Positions 25,008 to 35,387 of a stretch of DNA of 64,000 nt are shown piece by piece; positions within the stretch are counted from its first letter, which is position 1, and each line of letters starts with the position of its first letter. Made by a program: the position numbers and the translations under genes. Under the pieces are notes generated by a model. The model did not search any database. It was given only the letters and a program-made list of their open reading frames with translations, and was not told where the DNA came from. Origin of the DNA: Thiomicrorhabdus sp. Kp2 (lineage in GTDB: Bacteria > Pseudomonadota > Gammaproteobacteria > Thiomicrospirales > Thiomicrospiraceae); contig NZ_ARWI01000001.1 of NCBI RefSeq assembly GCF_000478585.1, positions 558,001-622,000 on the forward strand. Reading direction: 5' to 3'.

Positions 25008-25036
25008 ATTGTATAGACGCCCCCCTAACCTGTCAA
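25008..25036 (-). promoter_or_regulatory. Sigma-70 promoter of the tRNA operon
   Basis: On the minus strand TTGACA (25036-25031), a 17-base spacer and TACAAT (25013-25008). The discriminator is G+C-rich (ACGCCCC), the feature that makes stable-RNA promoters sensitive to the stringent response. The rest of the 276-base gap before folD (24995-25270) shows no gene. Confidence 0.85.
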
Positions 25037-25270
25037 CAACAAAAATGAATATTTTTATGTTTTTTTGCATTTTATTTACAGCCTTAAAAGGCGCTTGCTC
25101 CGTTGTATGTTGCTAACTTATTGATTCTTATTTTAAAGCGGTTTTTTTGGCTCTAAATCACAAACATTAACTATCGGTATAAAGGATATAAATGATTCTG
25201 AAATTTATATTTTGTAAAAATCGGTTATGATAAACAGCAATTTTTTACTCTATGTAGGATGATTAATACG

Positions 25271-26134
25271 ATGTCTGCACAAATTTTAGATGGTAAGGCC
25301 ATTGCCGCCGAACTACGTGATTCAATTCAACAAGAAGTTGAGAAACAGGTGGCTTTAGGTAAAAAACCACCAGGCCTGGCCGTTATTATGGTTGGTGAGG
25401 ATCCTGCTTCTCAAGTTTATGTACGTAATAAAAAGATTGCTTGTCAAAAAGCGGGCTTTAATGACGTTTCTGAAGTACTTCCAGCTGAAACTTCTCAAGA
25501 AGAGGTTTTGGCGTTGATTGATAAGTTAAATGCGGATGACAGTGTTCACGGGATTATTGTTCAGTTACCCGTGCCTGACCATATTGATCCAGAAGAGATT
25601 ATTGAGCGCATTCACCCTTGTAAAGATGTAGATGGTTTTCACCCATACAATGTAGGCCGATTGGCGACTCGTATGCCACAGCTTGCGCCTTGCACACCTC
25701 ATGGTGTAATGACAATGCTGGCTAAAACAGGCATTCCTCTCCGCGGTTTGAATGCAGTTGTGGTTGGCGCATCTAATATTGTAGGTGTTCCAATGATGCT
25801 TGAATTGCTTAATGAGCGTGCTACTGTGACTGTTTGCCATAGCGCAACTAAAGATTTAGCACAAAAAGTTTCAGAAGCGGACTTGGTTGTTGTTGGTGTA
25901 GGTATTCCAAACATGGTAAAAGGTGAGTGGATTAAAGAGGGTGCGATTGTGATTGATGTGGGCATTAATCGTATGGACGATGGAACGCTTTGTGGCGACG
26001 TTGAGTATGATACCGCTAAAGAACGTGCTAGTTGGATTACACCTGTGCCTGGTGGCGTTGGCCCTATGACGATTGCGACTTTGTTGGAAAATACCATGCA
26101 GGTGGCTTACCACCTAGATTGTAAAGCTAAGTAA
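25271..26134 (+). CDS. folD: Bifunctional methylenetetrahydrofolate dehydrogenase/cyclohydrolase
   Basis: 287 residues from the ATG at 25271 ([16 protein letters not shown]), with TAGGA upstream; an ATG 12 bases earlier lies too close to that site. It interconverts methylene- and formyl-tetrahydrofolate. Signatures are [22 protein letters not shown] and PGGVGPMT, with the NADP fold at VVGASNIVG. It fits with the glycine cleavage system 34 kb away as part of one-carbon metabolism. A one-mismatch palindrome is near the start of the gene. Confidence 0.95.
   Translation: MSAQILDGKAIAAELRDSIQQEVEKQVALGKKPPGLAVIMVGEDPASQVYVRNKKIACQKAGFNDVSEVLPAETSQEEVLALIDKLNADDSVHGIIVQLPVPDHIDPEEIIERIHPCKDVDGFHPYNVGRLATRMPQLAPCTPHGVMTMLAKTGIPLRGLNAVVVGASNIVGVPMMLELLNERATVTVCHSATKDLAQKVSEADLVVVGVGIPNMVKGEWIKEGAIVIDVGINRMDDGTLCGDVEYDTAKERASWITPVPGGVGPMTIATLLENTMQVAYHLDCKAK
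25369..25380. repeat. ACCAGGCCTGGT palindrome, 11/12, in folD
   Basis: ACCAGGCCTGGC; read as P-P-G-L-A. Confidence 0.8.
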
Positions 26135-26142
26135 AGCGATCT

Positions 26143-26164
26143 AAGCTACCAGGCCTGGTAGCTT
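26143..26164. repeat. ACCAGGCCTGGT palindrome inside a 22-base perfect palindrome after folD
   Basis: The 12-base core (26148-26159) is extended by AAGCT/AGCTT arms to a 22-base perfect palindrome, eight bases after the folD stop. It may stop or protect the folD message together with the terminator behind it. Confidence 0.9.
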
Positions 26165-26186
26165 GTTTATTTTTCTGGTCATTTTC

Positions 26187-26218
26187 ATAAAAAAACCGAG
26201 TTTTAACTCGGTTTTTTT
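26187..26218. terminator. Bidirectional rho-independent terminator between folD and the chemoreceptor
   Basis: Stem ACCGAG/CTCGGT with A and T tracts of seven on both sides, so it works for folD on the plus strand and for the chemoreceptor on the minus strand. Confidence 0.9.
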
Positions 26219-26251
26219 ATTGGTTATAAGCTTTTTGTATTTAAAGACTAG

Positions 26252-28570
26252 TTAGACTTTAAATTTTGCAACTAAGCTTGCCAGTGATGAGGCTTCAGAC
26301 TTCATGGTTTCTGATGCTGCGGTACTCTCTTCAACTAAAGCAGCGTTTTGCTGTGTAACGGTATCAATCTCACCAATAGCCTGCCCTACTTGAGTAATTG
26401 AGTGCGCTTGCTCTCCAGATGCCTTTGATATTTCAGCCACAATATCACTTACCTTGCGGATACTTTCGGTAATGTGCTGTAAAGCTTCATCAGAGCGTTC
26501 TGCTCTTTCTGTCCCTTGTTCAACCGCATTCACCGCATTTTCAATTAACGCTTTAATATCACGAGCGGCATCTGATGATTTACCTGCTAAGTTTCTAACC
26601 TCACCCGCAACCACGGCAAAACCACGGCCATGTTCGCCTGCTCTGGCAGCTTCTACTGCGGCGTTAAGAGCCAACAGATTGGTTTGGAAAGCAATGCTAT
26701 CGATTAAGCTAATAATCTCTTCAATTCTATGGCTGGCTTGTTTAATATCACCCATTGATTCAATTGTACTGCGCATAACTTCTGCGCCATTATCGGCTTG
26801 AGTTCTTGCTGATGTTGCCAACTGATTAGCCGATTGAGCGTTATCAGTTGTTTGCTGTACCGCATACATAATTTGATCCATAGTTGCGGTGGTTTCTTCT
26901 AGTGAGGCCGCTTGACGTTGCGTGCGGTCATTTAAGTCTTGGCTACCTTGATAAATTTGCTCGACATTATCAGTAAGGTTATGAACACCGTGAGTGGTAT
27001 CAGAAATCAGCTTTGCGAGATTATCGATTGAGCCATTTAATGCGTTAGATACATCACCAAACTTACCACCAAAAACAGAGGTTATGCGTTTGGTTAAATC
27101 GCCTTCTGCAAGCGCGGTGACAACATCTGAAATTTCGCTCAGTGCTTGATCCGTCTGCTCTACACGACTATTGACACTATCGGCCATTAGCTTTAGTTCA
27201 CCATTGGCTGAAACCGTAACGCGTGTAGAGTAATCGCCATCGGCCATGTGTTCTAAAACCGTGTTTACATTAGAAATCACATCACTCATCATTCTTAGAG
27301 AGCTTTCTACTTCATGGCGAATATTAGGGTCAACATTATCATCCATCCTCGCTGAAAAGTCACCGTTACTTAATGCGTGCACAAGCGTGATAATCTCTTT
27401 CATTGAAAACTCTACCGCTTGGGTAGATTGGTTAACCGCGGTTTGAAGAGTCTCTAAATCACCTTTGTGAGCACCTGTAATACGTTGGGAAAAATCACCA
27501 TTTGCAACGGCGTTCATTACAAAATTACTTTCAGAGATTGCTTTTTGCAGTGTATCAATCATATTGTTAATAGCTTCGGCAGCTTCACCCACTTCATCTT
27601 TAGAGACAACAGGAATTCGTTTACTAAAGTCACCATTTTTACTGATACTATCAACCACTTTTTTCATGTTTTCAAGCGGTTTAAAAGCTTTTATAAATTG
27701 AATTTTAGTTAAGGTAAAAGCAATAATAATCCAAAGAATAATTGCTAAAGTTCCGACCATAAAAGAGAACTCTTGAGAGTTATGCCTTTCCGTGTCATCT
27801 GTTAGGGTTGCTACATAAGCAACGGTTTTGCCATTAATATCTGTTAACGGTTGCGTAACGCTACTGTAACTTTTATCACCATAAACAAACTTATCTATGC
27901 CATAACTGGTTACATCCATGCCGGTACTTATAAAGGCATCTTCAATCTGTTTATCTAGGTGGGTAATTAACTGCCCTTGCAGATTAAACAACATAAAACG
28001 TGTCTCCCCAATTTCAGCTAGGCTTGGGGCTAACATTGCATAATCCATAACAATATCAACAACCGCAAATGCTTGACCTTTATTGGTAAGCGGAAAAACA
28101 AAGTGCACTTCTGGAGAACCGTTAACCGATTCCAAACCTCGGGTTATCATTAATTCTGAAACAGCTTGCTTGGCAAGTTCAAGGTTTATTGCACTGCTGT
28201 CATTTTTGTTACGACTAAATAAAACCGTACCATCAACCCCCAATAAACGAACGTTTGACGCTGTTTGAGTGGCTTCTAATCGATTTACTGTTGGAGAGAT
28301 TCGGTCTGAAATAGCTTGTTTATCCGACGTTTGAATGGCGTTAAACAGTCCCTCATCACGGGTAAAGGCAAAAACATTTTTTTCCATTTGAGAAATGGTC
28401 TTGTCTAAAACCGTTTTATAAATAGATATCTGCTTGCCAGCCATGGCATTAAGCAAGTTTTGTTTAGATTGGAATAATTGATAAGAGAACACGGCAATTA
28501 AGATAGCCGCCGTAAAAAGAATGGTTAAAACTGTGTAGATTTCAACTCTGGTTCTAAGTGATTTAAACAT
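26252..28570 (-). CDS. Methyl-accepting chemotaxis protein with poly-HAMP array
   Basis: 772 residues. Membrane segment 1 is at 12-34 and segment 2 at 269-289; between them lies a periplasmic sensor of about 235 residues resembling a double-Cache domain. From about 291 to 520 there are five HAMP-like units, each with a GDF/Y/L-S/T-x-R motif repeated every 42-45 residues. The signalling hairpin ([21 protein letters not shown]) lies near 635-660. There is no C-terminal pentapeptide for CheR binding. Ligand unknown. It is monocistronic. Confidence 0.92.
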   Translation of the reverse strand: MFKSLRTRVEIYTVLTILFTAAILIAVFSYQLFQSKQNLLNAMAGKQISIYKTVLDKTISQMEKNVFAFTRDEGLFNAIQTSDKQAISDRISPTVNRLEATQTASNVRLLGVDGTVLFSRNKNDSSAINLELAKQAVSELMITRGLESVNGSPEVHFVFPLTNKGQAFAVVDIVMDYAMLAPSLAEIGETRFMLFNLQGQLITHLDKQIEDAFISTGMDVTSYGIDKFVYGDKSYSSVTQPLTDINGKTVAYVATLTDDTERHNSQEFSFMVGTLAIILWIIIAFTLTKIQFIKAFKPLENMKKVVDSISKNGDFSKRIPVVSKDEVGEAAEAINNMIDTLQKAISESNFVMNAVANGDFSQRITGAHKGDLETLQTAVNQSTQAVEFSMKEIITLVHALSNGDFSARMDDNVDPNIRHEVESSLRMMSDVISNVNTVLEHMADGDYSTRVTVSANGELKLMADSVNSRVEQTDQALSEISDVVTALAEGDLTKRITSVFGGKFGDVSNALNGSIDNLAKLISDTTHGVHNLTDNVEQIYQGSQDLNDRTQRQAASLEETTATMDQIMYAVQQTTDNAQSANQLATSARTQADNGAEVMRSTIESMGDIKQASHRIEEIISLIDSIAFQTNLLALNAAVEAARAGEHGRGFAVVAGEVRNLAGKSSDAARDIKALIENAVNAVEQGTERAERSDEALQHITESIRKVSDIVAEISKASGEQAHSITQVGQAIGEIDTVTQQNAALVEESTAASETMKSEASSLASLVAKFKV

Positions 28571-28594
28571 AATTATTTACCCTAATTCTTATTA

Positions 28595-29020
28595 TTATTC
28601 ATATGGATAGCCAGCATTTTTCCATGACGGAAAACCATCTCTGTAGTAGTAAACTTTAGTAAAGCCAAACTCAACTAATTTCTTTGCCCCTGATGCCGCT
28701 CTATGACATTTTTCGGCATTACAATAGGATATAACTGCGTCATTTAAACCGATATGAGTCAAAATATTTTCTTTGTTAAACTCAGGGTTTTTAATATTGA
28801 TATGAACCGCACCAGGAACACGCCCCGCTTCCCAATCAGAATCTTTTCGGGTATCAATAAAGGTTGCACCTTGCTTCCACAGTTTTTTAGCCTGCTCTGC
28901 ACCGATGGTTGTTGCTCCATCAACCGATTCAGGAGAAGGCCCTTTGGCCGCAAAAGCTATTGATGACATTAATAAACAAAATATTCCAATACCATCGATT
29001 AATTTTTTGTGCGAAAACAT
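28595..29020 (-). CDS. Periplasmic rhodanese-like protein
   Basis: 141 residues. Residues 1-24 are a signal peptide (ending AFA). A single rhodanese domain follows with FIDTRKDSDWEAGRVPGAVHI and the active-site loop C100-NAEKC-H, which has a second cysteine at 105. It may move sulfane sulfur or bind a periplasmic partner. Found 24 bases upstream of the chemoreceptor gene on the same strand, so co-transcription is possible. Confidence 0.85.
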   Translation of the reverse strand: MFSHKKLIDGIGIFCLLMSSIAFAAKGPSPESVDGATTIGAEQAKKLWKQGATFIDTRKDSDWEAGRVPGAVHINIKNPEFNKENILTHIGLNDAVISYCNAEKCHRAASGAKKLVEFGFTKVYYYRDGFPSWKNAGYPYE

Positions 29021-29101
29021 CTTTTTCTCCTGTTTTTACGCCTTATAAAGTAAAACAATACCTAATCAGTAACAGAACTTCATCCACCTAGTGAACACTT
29101 A

Positions 29102-30925
29102 TTAGCGATAAAGCTTGTGATATGTGCCTGTTTGAGCCATTAATTCATCATGGCTACCTGATTCAATAATATGCCCATCTTCAAACACCATAATTCTATC
29201 CGCTTGGCGAATTGAGCTTAAACGGTGTGCCACAATCAACGTTGTTCGATTTTCTAAAAAAGGCGCTAAATCTTCATATAAACGTCTTTCGGTTTCCATA
29301 TCTAAAGCGGAAGTAGCTTCATCCATAATCACCACTTTTGGATCCTGCAAAATCATACGTGCAATCGCTAAACGTTGTCTTTGCCCACCAGATAACTTGA
29401 TGCCATTTCTACCAACAATAGAATCTAACTGCTTATCTAATGCCTGAATGGTCTCGGCAAGTTGTGCTTGCTTTAACGCTTGCCAAAGAATTTCATCAGG
29501 TAAATTTTGCCCCATAGTTAAATTAAAACGTATGGTTTGATTAAACAACGCTGGGTGCTGTAAAACCGTAGCCACATTAGCTCTAACCACCGACTGGCCT
29601 ATTTGGGTAATCGGTATATTGTTATACAAAACCTGCCCAGAAGTGGCTTCATAAAACCCTAGCAACAACTGAACCAAAGTAGTTTTGCCACCACCACTTG
29701 CTCCAACCAAAGCGAGCTTTTCACCCGCTTCAATCTTAAAATTTAAGCTCTTTAATACAGATTCACTCTTCTCAGGGTAATAAAATTCTAAATCTTTAAC
29801 CGCAACCGAAACCGCAGTTTTTTCGTTAAAAGGGTTAATCTCTTCACGGTATTTAGGCTCTTGTTTTAAATCCAAAACCTCATTAATACGCTGTAAAGCG
29901 CCGCTTGCAGCACTGTAACCATATTGAATGGCTAGCAATTCTTGAACAGGCCCCATCATGAACCAAAGGTAACCAAATACCGCAATCATTTGCCCAATAG
30001 ACAAATCAGAGAACACCACCATCAACATACCAACCCCTCTAAAGAGGTCAAATCCAACTAAAAATATCATAAAAGAGAAGCGGCTAGCCGCATCACTCTT
30101 CCAGGTAAAGGCCTCAGAGTGTTTTTTGATCGAGAAGGCGTTATCCCTCACCCGATTAAAAAAGCTGCTGTCTTGATTGGCCGCCCTGACCTGTTGCAAC
30201 GCATCTAAGGTTTCGGTTAAAGACTGCTGAAAAGCATCCACTGCGCTGTTTTCATCTTTTTTAAGGGTTTTAACCTTACGTCCCATCAGCATGGTGAAAT
30301 AGACCACAACTGGGTTAAAAAGCAAAATAAACACCGCTAACTGCCAATTCAACCAAAACAAAACCGCACTCACACCCACCAGAGAAAACAGGGCAATAAT
30401 GAGTTTGCTAACGGTTGTACCTAAAAACGTGTCAATGGTATTCACATCATTCAACATGGTGGCTGAAACGCTACCACTGCCCATCGACGAGTATTGCGCC
30501 ATAGAAACACCTTGCACACGTGCAAGAAGGTCTTTTCGAATTCTAAAGGTGACGTTTTTTGCAATCACGGTAAATTGCTGCATTTGCCAAACACCCAACA
30601 ATAAACCTATCCCTCTCAATAGGATGGTGATAATCGTAATGGCGGTAATGTAATAGATTGGACCATACCAATCAGGTGAGACAAGTTTTTGAAGAGATTC
30701 GACGATAAATCCTGGTTTATCCAATAAAACTTCATCGACCAAAATTGGCAGCAATAGAGGTAGAGGCACAGTGGCAAGCATGGCAAATAACGCGATAATA
30801 TTCGCCTTAATCAGCTCAGGCTTATGCTGAACCACTAAATCATAAATGCGTTGCCAAGTATAAGAGCGTTCCGAAGAAGCCGTAACTTTAACTTTGCGTG
30901 GTTTTTCGGCCGTCATACCTCTCAT
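29102..30925 (-). CDS. ABC transporter, fused membrane and ATPase domains
   Basis: 607 residues. An exporter membrane domain (about 40-330, six segments) is followed by an ATPase domain with Walker A GASGGGKTT, signature LSGGQRQR and Walker B VVIMDEATSAL. It resembles MsbA/multidrug half-transporters; the substrate cannot be read from sequence. It lies 12 bases after tatD. An alternative ATG is three codons in (MTAEK). Confidence 0.88.
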   Translation of the reverse strand: MRGMTAEKPRKVKVTASSERSYTWQRIYDLVVQHKPELIKANIIALFAMLATVPLPLLLPILVDEVLLDKPGFIVESLQKLVSPDWYGPIYYITAITIITILLRGIGLLLGVWQMQQFTVIAKNVTFRIRKDLLARVQGVSMAQYSSMGSGSVSATMLNDVNTIDTFLGTTVSKLIIALFSLVGVSAVLFWLNWQLAVFILLFNPVVVYFTMLMGRKVKTLKKDENSAVDAFQQSLTETLDALQQVRAANQDSSFFNRVRDNAFSIKKHSEAFTWKSDAASRFSFMIFLVGFDLFRGVGMLMVVFSDLSIGQMIAVFGYLWFMMGPVQELLAIQYGYSAASGALQRINEVLDLKQEPKYREEINPFNEKTAVSVAVKDLEFYYPEKSESVLKSLNFKIEAGEKLALVGASGGGKTTLVQLLLGFYEATSGQVLYNNIPITQIGQSVVRANVATVLQHPALFNQTIRFNLTMGQNLPDEILWQALKQAQLAETIQALDKQLDSIVGRNGIKLSGGQRQRLAIARMILQDPKVVIMDEATSALDMETERRLYEDLAPFLENRTTLIVAHRLSSIRQADRIMVFEDGHIIESGSHDELMAQTGTYHKLYR

Positions 30926-30937
30926 TACGTTACTCTT

Positions 30938-31714
30938 TTAATTTAGTTTGAATAGTCGGTTAAAGTTTTCCGTAGTGGCATTCGCTACCGTATCAAATGG
31001 CAACGCTTTTAAATCCGCAATTTCTTGCACAACATATTTTGTGTAACCAGGTTGATTGGTTTTACCTCGGAACGGCATTGGAGCAAGGTATGGTGAATCC
31101 GTCTCCACCAAAATCTTATCTAGAGGTAAAACTGTGGCCACCTCTTTCAACTCTTTGGCATTCTTAAAGGTCACAATGCCTGAAAAAGAGATATAAAAAC
31201 CAATCTCCATCGCTCTTTGTGCAGTAGCCATATCCTCAACAAAACAGTGCATAATGCCACCCACGTCTTGTGCGCCCTCTTGCTCAAGAATGCTTAAACA
31301 ATCTGGGGTAGAATTTCTCGTGTGAATAATCAGCGGTTTATCGAGTTGTTTAGCAATCTTTATATGTTGTTTAAAACGGTCATGCTGCCAAGTCATATCT
31401 TCTTCATCTTCAAAATGAAAGTAATCCAGCCCTACTTCACCAATTGCAATGACTTTTGGGTGCGATGCAAACTGAATCAACTCATTATCCGTTACCGCAA
31501 CACTTTTGTCTTCACACGGATGTACGCCAATAGAGGCATAAACACATTCGTACTTATCCGCTAAATCAATCACTTCTTGCCATTGGCCAGGATTGATTGC
31601 CACGCATAAAATACGTTCTACCCCCAGCTCTTTCGCTTTGGCAATGACTTCATCAATGTTCCCGACTTTATCTTCAGGCAAGATATTAAGATGACAATGT
31701 GAATCAACTATCAC
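30938..31714 (-). CDS. tatD: TatD-family metal-dependent hydrolase
   Basis: 258 residues starting at GTG, which overlaps the holB stop (GTGA). Metal-ligand motifs DSHCHLN, GEVGLDYF and ETDSPYL are all present. Family members are deoxyribonucleases or amidohydrolases. The position after holB is conserved in many gammaproteobacteria. Confidence 0.9.
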   Translation of the reverse strand: MIVDSHCHLNILPEDKVGNIDEVIAKAKELGVERILCVAINPGQWQEVIDLADKYECVYASIGVHPCEDKSVAVTDNELIQFASHPKVIAIGEVGLDYFHFEDEEDMTWQHDRFKQHIKIAKQLDKPLIIHTRNSTPDCLSILEQEGAQDVGGIMHCFVEDMATAQRAMEIGFYISFSGIVTFKNAKELKEVATVLPLDKILVETDSPYLAPMPFRGKTNQPGYTKYVVQEIADLKALPFDTVANATTENFNRLFKLN

Positions 31715-32736
31715 GCTAACATTCCTTTTTGAATTTTGGATTTAAATACACTCTCTAGTGGCTCTTCACTTTGTTGAATGCTTAACCATTCCAAACAAAG
31801 ACTTTCTAATACCAACTCTTTATTGGCATTAGCCAACCAATTTTGTTTGGCGGTGAGCACAGCTTGCTGAAAACGCAACCAGTTTTGAACCTGGGCAGTA
31901 GAAGCCGTTTGTTCTTGAGCCTGGGTTTGATACATAACTGAGCGAACAGCGGAAACCGTCCATTGATAAAAATAATCAAACACACGTTCTGGTTCTTTAA
32001 ACTTTAACCACTCAGCCACCGCCTGAGAAGCGGTTTTGCGCCCAGATTGAATCTGTTTTAAATCATTTCGCCATTGGCTGTCTTCATCGAACAAACCACT
32101 CTCAATCCAGTTTAAGGCTTGAAGCGGTGCGCCCCAATTTAAACGTAAGGCACGTTTAATTAAGGCTTCATCGGCTTGTGGTGCATTATTATGCAACCAA
32201 TCAATGGCCTGGGACATGGCAGGTGGGGTAAAATTAAGTTGCTGGCAACGGCTTTTAATGGTGGCGGGTAAACGTTCAACCTGGTGTGTGCTTAATAAAA
32301 ACAACGTATTTGAGGCAGGCTCTTCAAGGTTTTTAAGCAAGGCATTAAAAGCCGATTGATTCATGTATTCAACACCATCAATCCAGATTATTTTATAACC
32401 ACCTTGGTGTGAGGTTTCATTCAGTTTATAAATCAGGCTTCTCACCTGATCGACCGCAATCTCTTTTTTATCTTCCAAACGTTTCAGTTCAAAAAAATCT
32501 GGGTGTTGTTGGGTTAAAAACAGATGACAACTTGAGCACTGCCCACAAGCCTGGCCTGTTTGATTATTTTTGCAAAAAACCGACTGAGCCACATCTTGAA
32601 TGAAAGGTTCAACCCCAATACCTTTTGGCCCCGCAAATAGATAAGCATGGCCTAAGCGCCCTTGCAGCTGTTGCCATTGTTGCCATTGGGGTTGTAACCA
32701 AGGATATAGAACATAGGCTGGTTGAATAGAATCCAC
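31711..32736 (-). CDS. holB: DNA polymerase III delta' subunit
   Basis: 341 residues, GTG start immediately after the tmk stop, with GAGGTG upstream. It has the AAA+ fold of clamp-loader subunits, a degenerate Walker A (GPKGIG) as expected for delta', and the zinc module with four cysteines (GQACGQCSSC). It loads the sliding clamp during replication. Confidence 0.93.
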   Translation of the reverse strand: MDSIQPAYVLYPWLQPQWQQWQQLQGRLGHAYLFAGPKGIGVEPFIQDVAQSVFCKNNQTGQACGQCSSCHLFLTQQHPDFFELKRLEDKKEIAVDQVRSLIYKLNETSHQGGYKIIWIDGVEYMNQSAFNALLKNLEEPASNTLFLLSTHQVERLPATIKSRCQQLNFTPPAMSQAIDWLHNNAPQADEALIKRALRLNWGAPLQALNWIESGLFDEDSQWRNDLKQIQSGRKTASQAVAEWLKFKEPERVFDYFYQWTVSAVRSVMYQTQAQEQTASTAQVQNWLRFQQAVLTAKQNWLANANKELVLESLCLEWLSIQQSEEPLESVFKSKIQKGMLA

Positions 32737-33363
32737 CTACACACCTCGCATCATTTGTAAACGCGCCACAATGTCTGCCTGCACTTGTTCTAAGGGTTGG
32801 CTTGCATCTAAAACGGTATAACGTTCAGGCGCCATCTCGGCACGTTTTAAATAGGCTGAACGTACCTTTTCAAAAAAGTCATGTTTCTCTTGTTCAAAAC
32901 GATCCGTCTCACCGCCACGAGAGGCCACACGCGCCATACCTACCTCAATCGGTAAATCAAAAATAAAAGTCGTATGAGGGAAAAACCCCTGTTGAACCCA
33001 ATGTTCAATCTCAGCAATACGGTCAAATTCCATGCCGCGTGCCGCACCTTGATAAGCGTAGGTGGCATCGGTAAAACGATCAGAAATTACCCATTTACCT
33101 TGCGCAAGGGCAGGCAATATTTTCTCTTGTAAATGTTGAGCACGTGCAGCAAACATTAAAAGCAATTCAGTCTCTTCATGCATCGCCGTGTAGTCTTTGT
33201 TTAATAAGACTTCACGAATCGCCTCACCAATTTCTGTTCCACCAGGTTCACGTGTCACAATATGGTCAATACCTTGTGCGGTTAACCACTCTTGAATAAA
33301 AACTAAATTGGTAGATTTTCCAGCACCTTCGGTGCCTTCTAAAGTAATAAACTGACCTGACAT
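32737..33363 (-). CDS. tmk: Thymidylate kinase
   Basis: 208 residues. P-loop GTEGAGKST and the DRFTDATYAYQGAARG segment identify dTMP kinase, which makes dTDP for DNA synthesis. It sits between mltG (33 bases upstream) and holB (directly adjoining). Confidence 0.95.
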   Translation of the reverse strand: MSGQFITLEGTEGAGKSTNLVFIQEWLTAQGIDHIVTREPGGTEIGEAIREVLLNKDYTAMHEETELLLMFAARAQHLQEKILPALAQGKWVISDRFTDATYAYQGAARGMEFDRIAEIEHWVQQGFFPHTTFIFDLPIEVGMARVASRGGETDRFEQEKHDFFEKVRSAYLKRAEMAPERYTVLDASQPLEQVQADIVARLQMMRGV

Positions 33364-33396
33364 AAACTGTCCACTTTTTGGTAAATGTGTAAATAA

Positions 33397-34506
33397 TTAA
33401 CGACTAAGCAAGTATTTTTGTACCGCTCGATTGTGTTCGATTAAGGTATTTGAAAAGTGGTGTTGTCCGCCACCTTTTGCCACAAAGTATAACGCTTTTG
33501 TCGGTTCTGGGTTTAATGCTGCCTGAATCGCTTCAATACTTGGTAAAGCAATTGGGGTCGGCGGCAAACCATCAATCTTGTAGGTATTGTATGCGGTGGT
33601 TTTAAGTAAATCCCTTTTTCGAATATTGCCATCATACGATTGACCAATGCCGTAAATGACAGTCGGATCAGTTTGCAAGCGCATTCCAATCTTAATCCTC
33701 CGAACAAACACACCTGCAATCAAAGGACGTTCTGGTGCATAACCCGTCTCTTTTTCCACAATAGAAGCCATAATCAAAGCTTCATAGGGTGTTTTGTATG
33801 GCAATTTTTTAGCACGATTTTGCCAGGCCTGGTCAAGTGCAGAATTTAATGCGCCTGCTGCTCTTAACAAGATTTCTTTGTCACTATCCCCTGCTTGATA
33901 GTGATAGGTTTCTGGCAAAATACGACCCTCGAGAGTTGCATATGGGTATTTTTTATCTATCTTTTCATCAATACCAAACAGCTCTTGTAAGCTTTTAATA
34001 TCACTGATATCAAGTTCTTTTTTAATTTTGGGTAGCGCTTGAATGGTTTGCAAGGTTTGCTGAATGGTTTGCCCAGCGACAATGGTTACAGGGTACTGGA
34101 TGTTCTTAGCGTTTTCTAAATTCAATATCAGCTCATCGACCGTCCATTCAGGTTGAATATGAAATTCCCCCGCTTTAATCACGTTTTGTTTATTTAGGTA
34201 ACGCACATACCAAGCAAACCATTTTGGTTGCGTTAAAAAGCCCTGCTGATGTAATTGATAAGCCACCTTAGAGACCGAACTACCGGGTTTAATTGTTAAC
34301 TCTATCGCTTGTTTTTGTTGAGAAATTGGCTCTGAAATAAAGCTTTTAAATTGGCTATAAGCGATACCAACAACTACCAGGCCTGCTAACAATATCAGAA
34401 CAAACAAACGCATAAACCAGTTAGACTTCTTGATTACTGGCTTATTTATCACTGATTTATGCATCTCAGATGTATTTGCATTTGTTTGGTTAGAATTTTC
34501 GCTCAT
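33397..34506 (-). CDS. mltG: Endolytic murein transglycosylase
   Basis: 369 residues with a membrane anchor at about 31-51 and a YceG domain. The catalytic glutamate is in ASIVEKETG. It cuts nascent glycan strands in the periplasm and so sets their length. The start overlaps pabC by four bases. Two palindromes of 11/12 are inside. Confidence 0.93.
   Translation of the reverse strand: MSENSNQTNANTSEMHKSVINKPVIKKSNWFMRLFVLILLAGLVVVGIAYSQFKSFISEPISQQKQAIELTIKPGSSVSKVAYQLHQQGFLTQPKWFAWYVRYLNKQNVIKAGEFHIQPEWTVDELILNLENAKNIQYPVTIVAGQTIQQTLQTIQALPKIKKELDISDIKSLQELFGIDEKIDKKYPYATLEGRILPETYHYQAGDSDKEILLRAAGALNSALDQAWQNRAKKLPYKTPYEALIMASIVEKETGYAPERPLIAGVFVRRIKIGMRLQTDPTVIYGIGQSYDGNIRKRDLLKTTAYNTYKIDGLPPTPIALPSIEAIQAALNPEPTKALYFVAKGGGQHHFSNTLIEHNRAVQKYLLSR
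33822..33833. repeat. ACCAGGCCTGGT palindrome, 11/12, in mltG
   Basis: GCCAGGCCTGGT followed by CAA; read as D-Q-A-W on the minus strand. Confidence 0.8.
34376..34387. repeat. ACCAGGCCTGGT palindrome, 11/12, in mltG
   Basis: ACCAGGCCTGCT; read as A-G-L-V in the membrane anchor on the minus strand. Confidence 0.8.
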
Positions 34507-35387
34507 TTCATACTCTTAAAGCTATTAACAGAAGTCGCATTTTCCATTTGCCAAGTTGACCAGGCCTGGTGAATTTGTTCTGTTTTTACGGTTGTATATT
34601 GAGCATTTAAAAACTGCTTAACAGGTTGCACACCTCTTACCGCATTAGTCAAAAACAGTTCATCCGCTTGCTCAATCTGGGTAAGTAAAATGTTTTTTTC
34701 TTCCATTTTCCAACCCAATTTTTGCACTAAGGTGTTCATTTGAAAACGTGTTGTGCCAGCAACACCACTCTCTTTAATCTTAGGAGTAAAAACGGTACCG
34801 TCTTTTAGTAAGTAAATATTTGACTGTGTGCCACAAACAACATAATTCAGCGCATTCAACATTAAACCTTCTTGATAGCCATTCTCTGCCATCTCGGTTC
34901 TTGCCATCACATTTTCTAAGCGATTTAAGCTTTTAACTCCCGCCAACGACCCCATACTTGCCAGTGTTTTACATAAGCCAATTTCCATAGGTTGAATAGC
35001 CGTTAACTCTCCTTGATTCAGCTGAATAGGGCTCGGCTTGATATAAAACAAACAGTTCGAGCCTATCGTTTCAGGCATTTGATAACCAACACCACCAGTA
35101 CCACGAGTAATGATTATTTTAAGCACGCAATCCTTGGTATCATTTTTTTCAAAATAATCATTCAGAGCTATTTCCAACCAATTACTTAGTTGCTCGAGCT
35201 TAATCAGAGGCAAACCCAAAACTTGGCTACTGTTTTTGATACGCTCCCAATGTGATGCCCAATTCAGAATTTGTTTATTCACAACAAGAATCGTCGTAAA
35301 AAAACCATCACCATACTGAATCGCCCTATCCTGAAGCGTTATCTCTTCCTGCGGTAGGCCATTTACCCAGTAAGTCGCTAGCTCCAT
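34503..35387 (-). CDS. pabC: Aminodeoxychorismate lyase
   Basis: 294 residues of the class IV aminotransferase fold (PLP). It releases pyruvate from aminodeoxychorismate to give p-aminobenzoate for folate. The phosphate-binding region GVAGTTRF and the start GDGFFTTILV fit the family. Its ATG overlaps the pabB stop by one base. Confidence 0.9.
   Translation of the reverse strand: MELATYWVNGLPQEEITLQDRAIQYGDGFFTTILVVNKQILNWASHWERIKNSSQVLGLPLIKLEQLSNWLEIALNDYFEKNDTKDCVLKIIITRGTGGVGYQMPETIGSNCLFYIKPSPIQLNQGELTAIQPMEIGLCKTLASMGSLAGVKSLNRLENVMARTEMAENGYQEGLMLNALNYVVCGTQSNIYLLKDGTVFTPKIKESGVAGTTRFQMNTLVQKLGWKMEEKNILLTQIEQADELFLTNAVRGVQPVKQFLNAQYTTVKTEQIHQAWSTWQMENATSVNSFKSMK
34559..34570. repeat. 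ACCAGGCCTGGT palindrome, perfect, in pabC
   Basis: Followed by GAA; read as H-Q-A-W on the minus strand. Confidence 0.9.
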
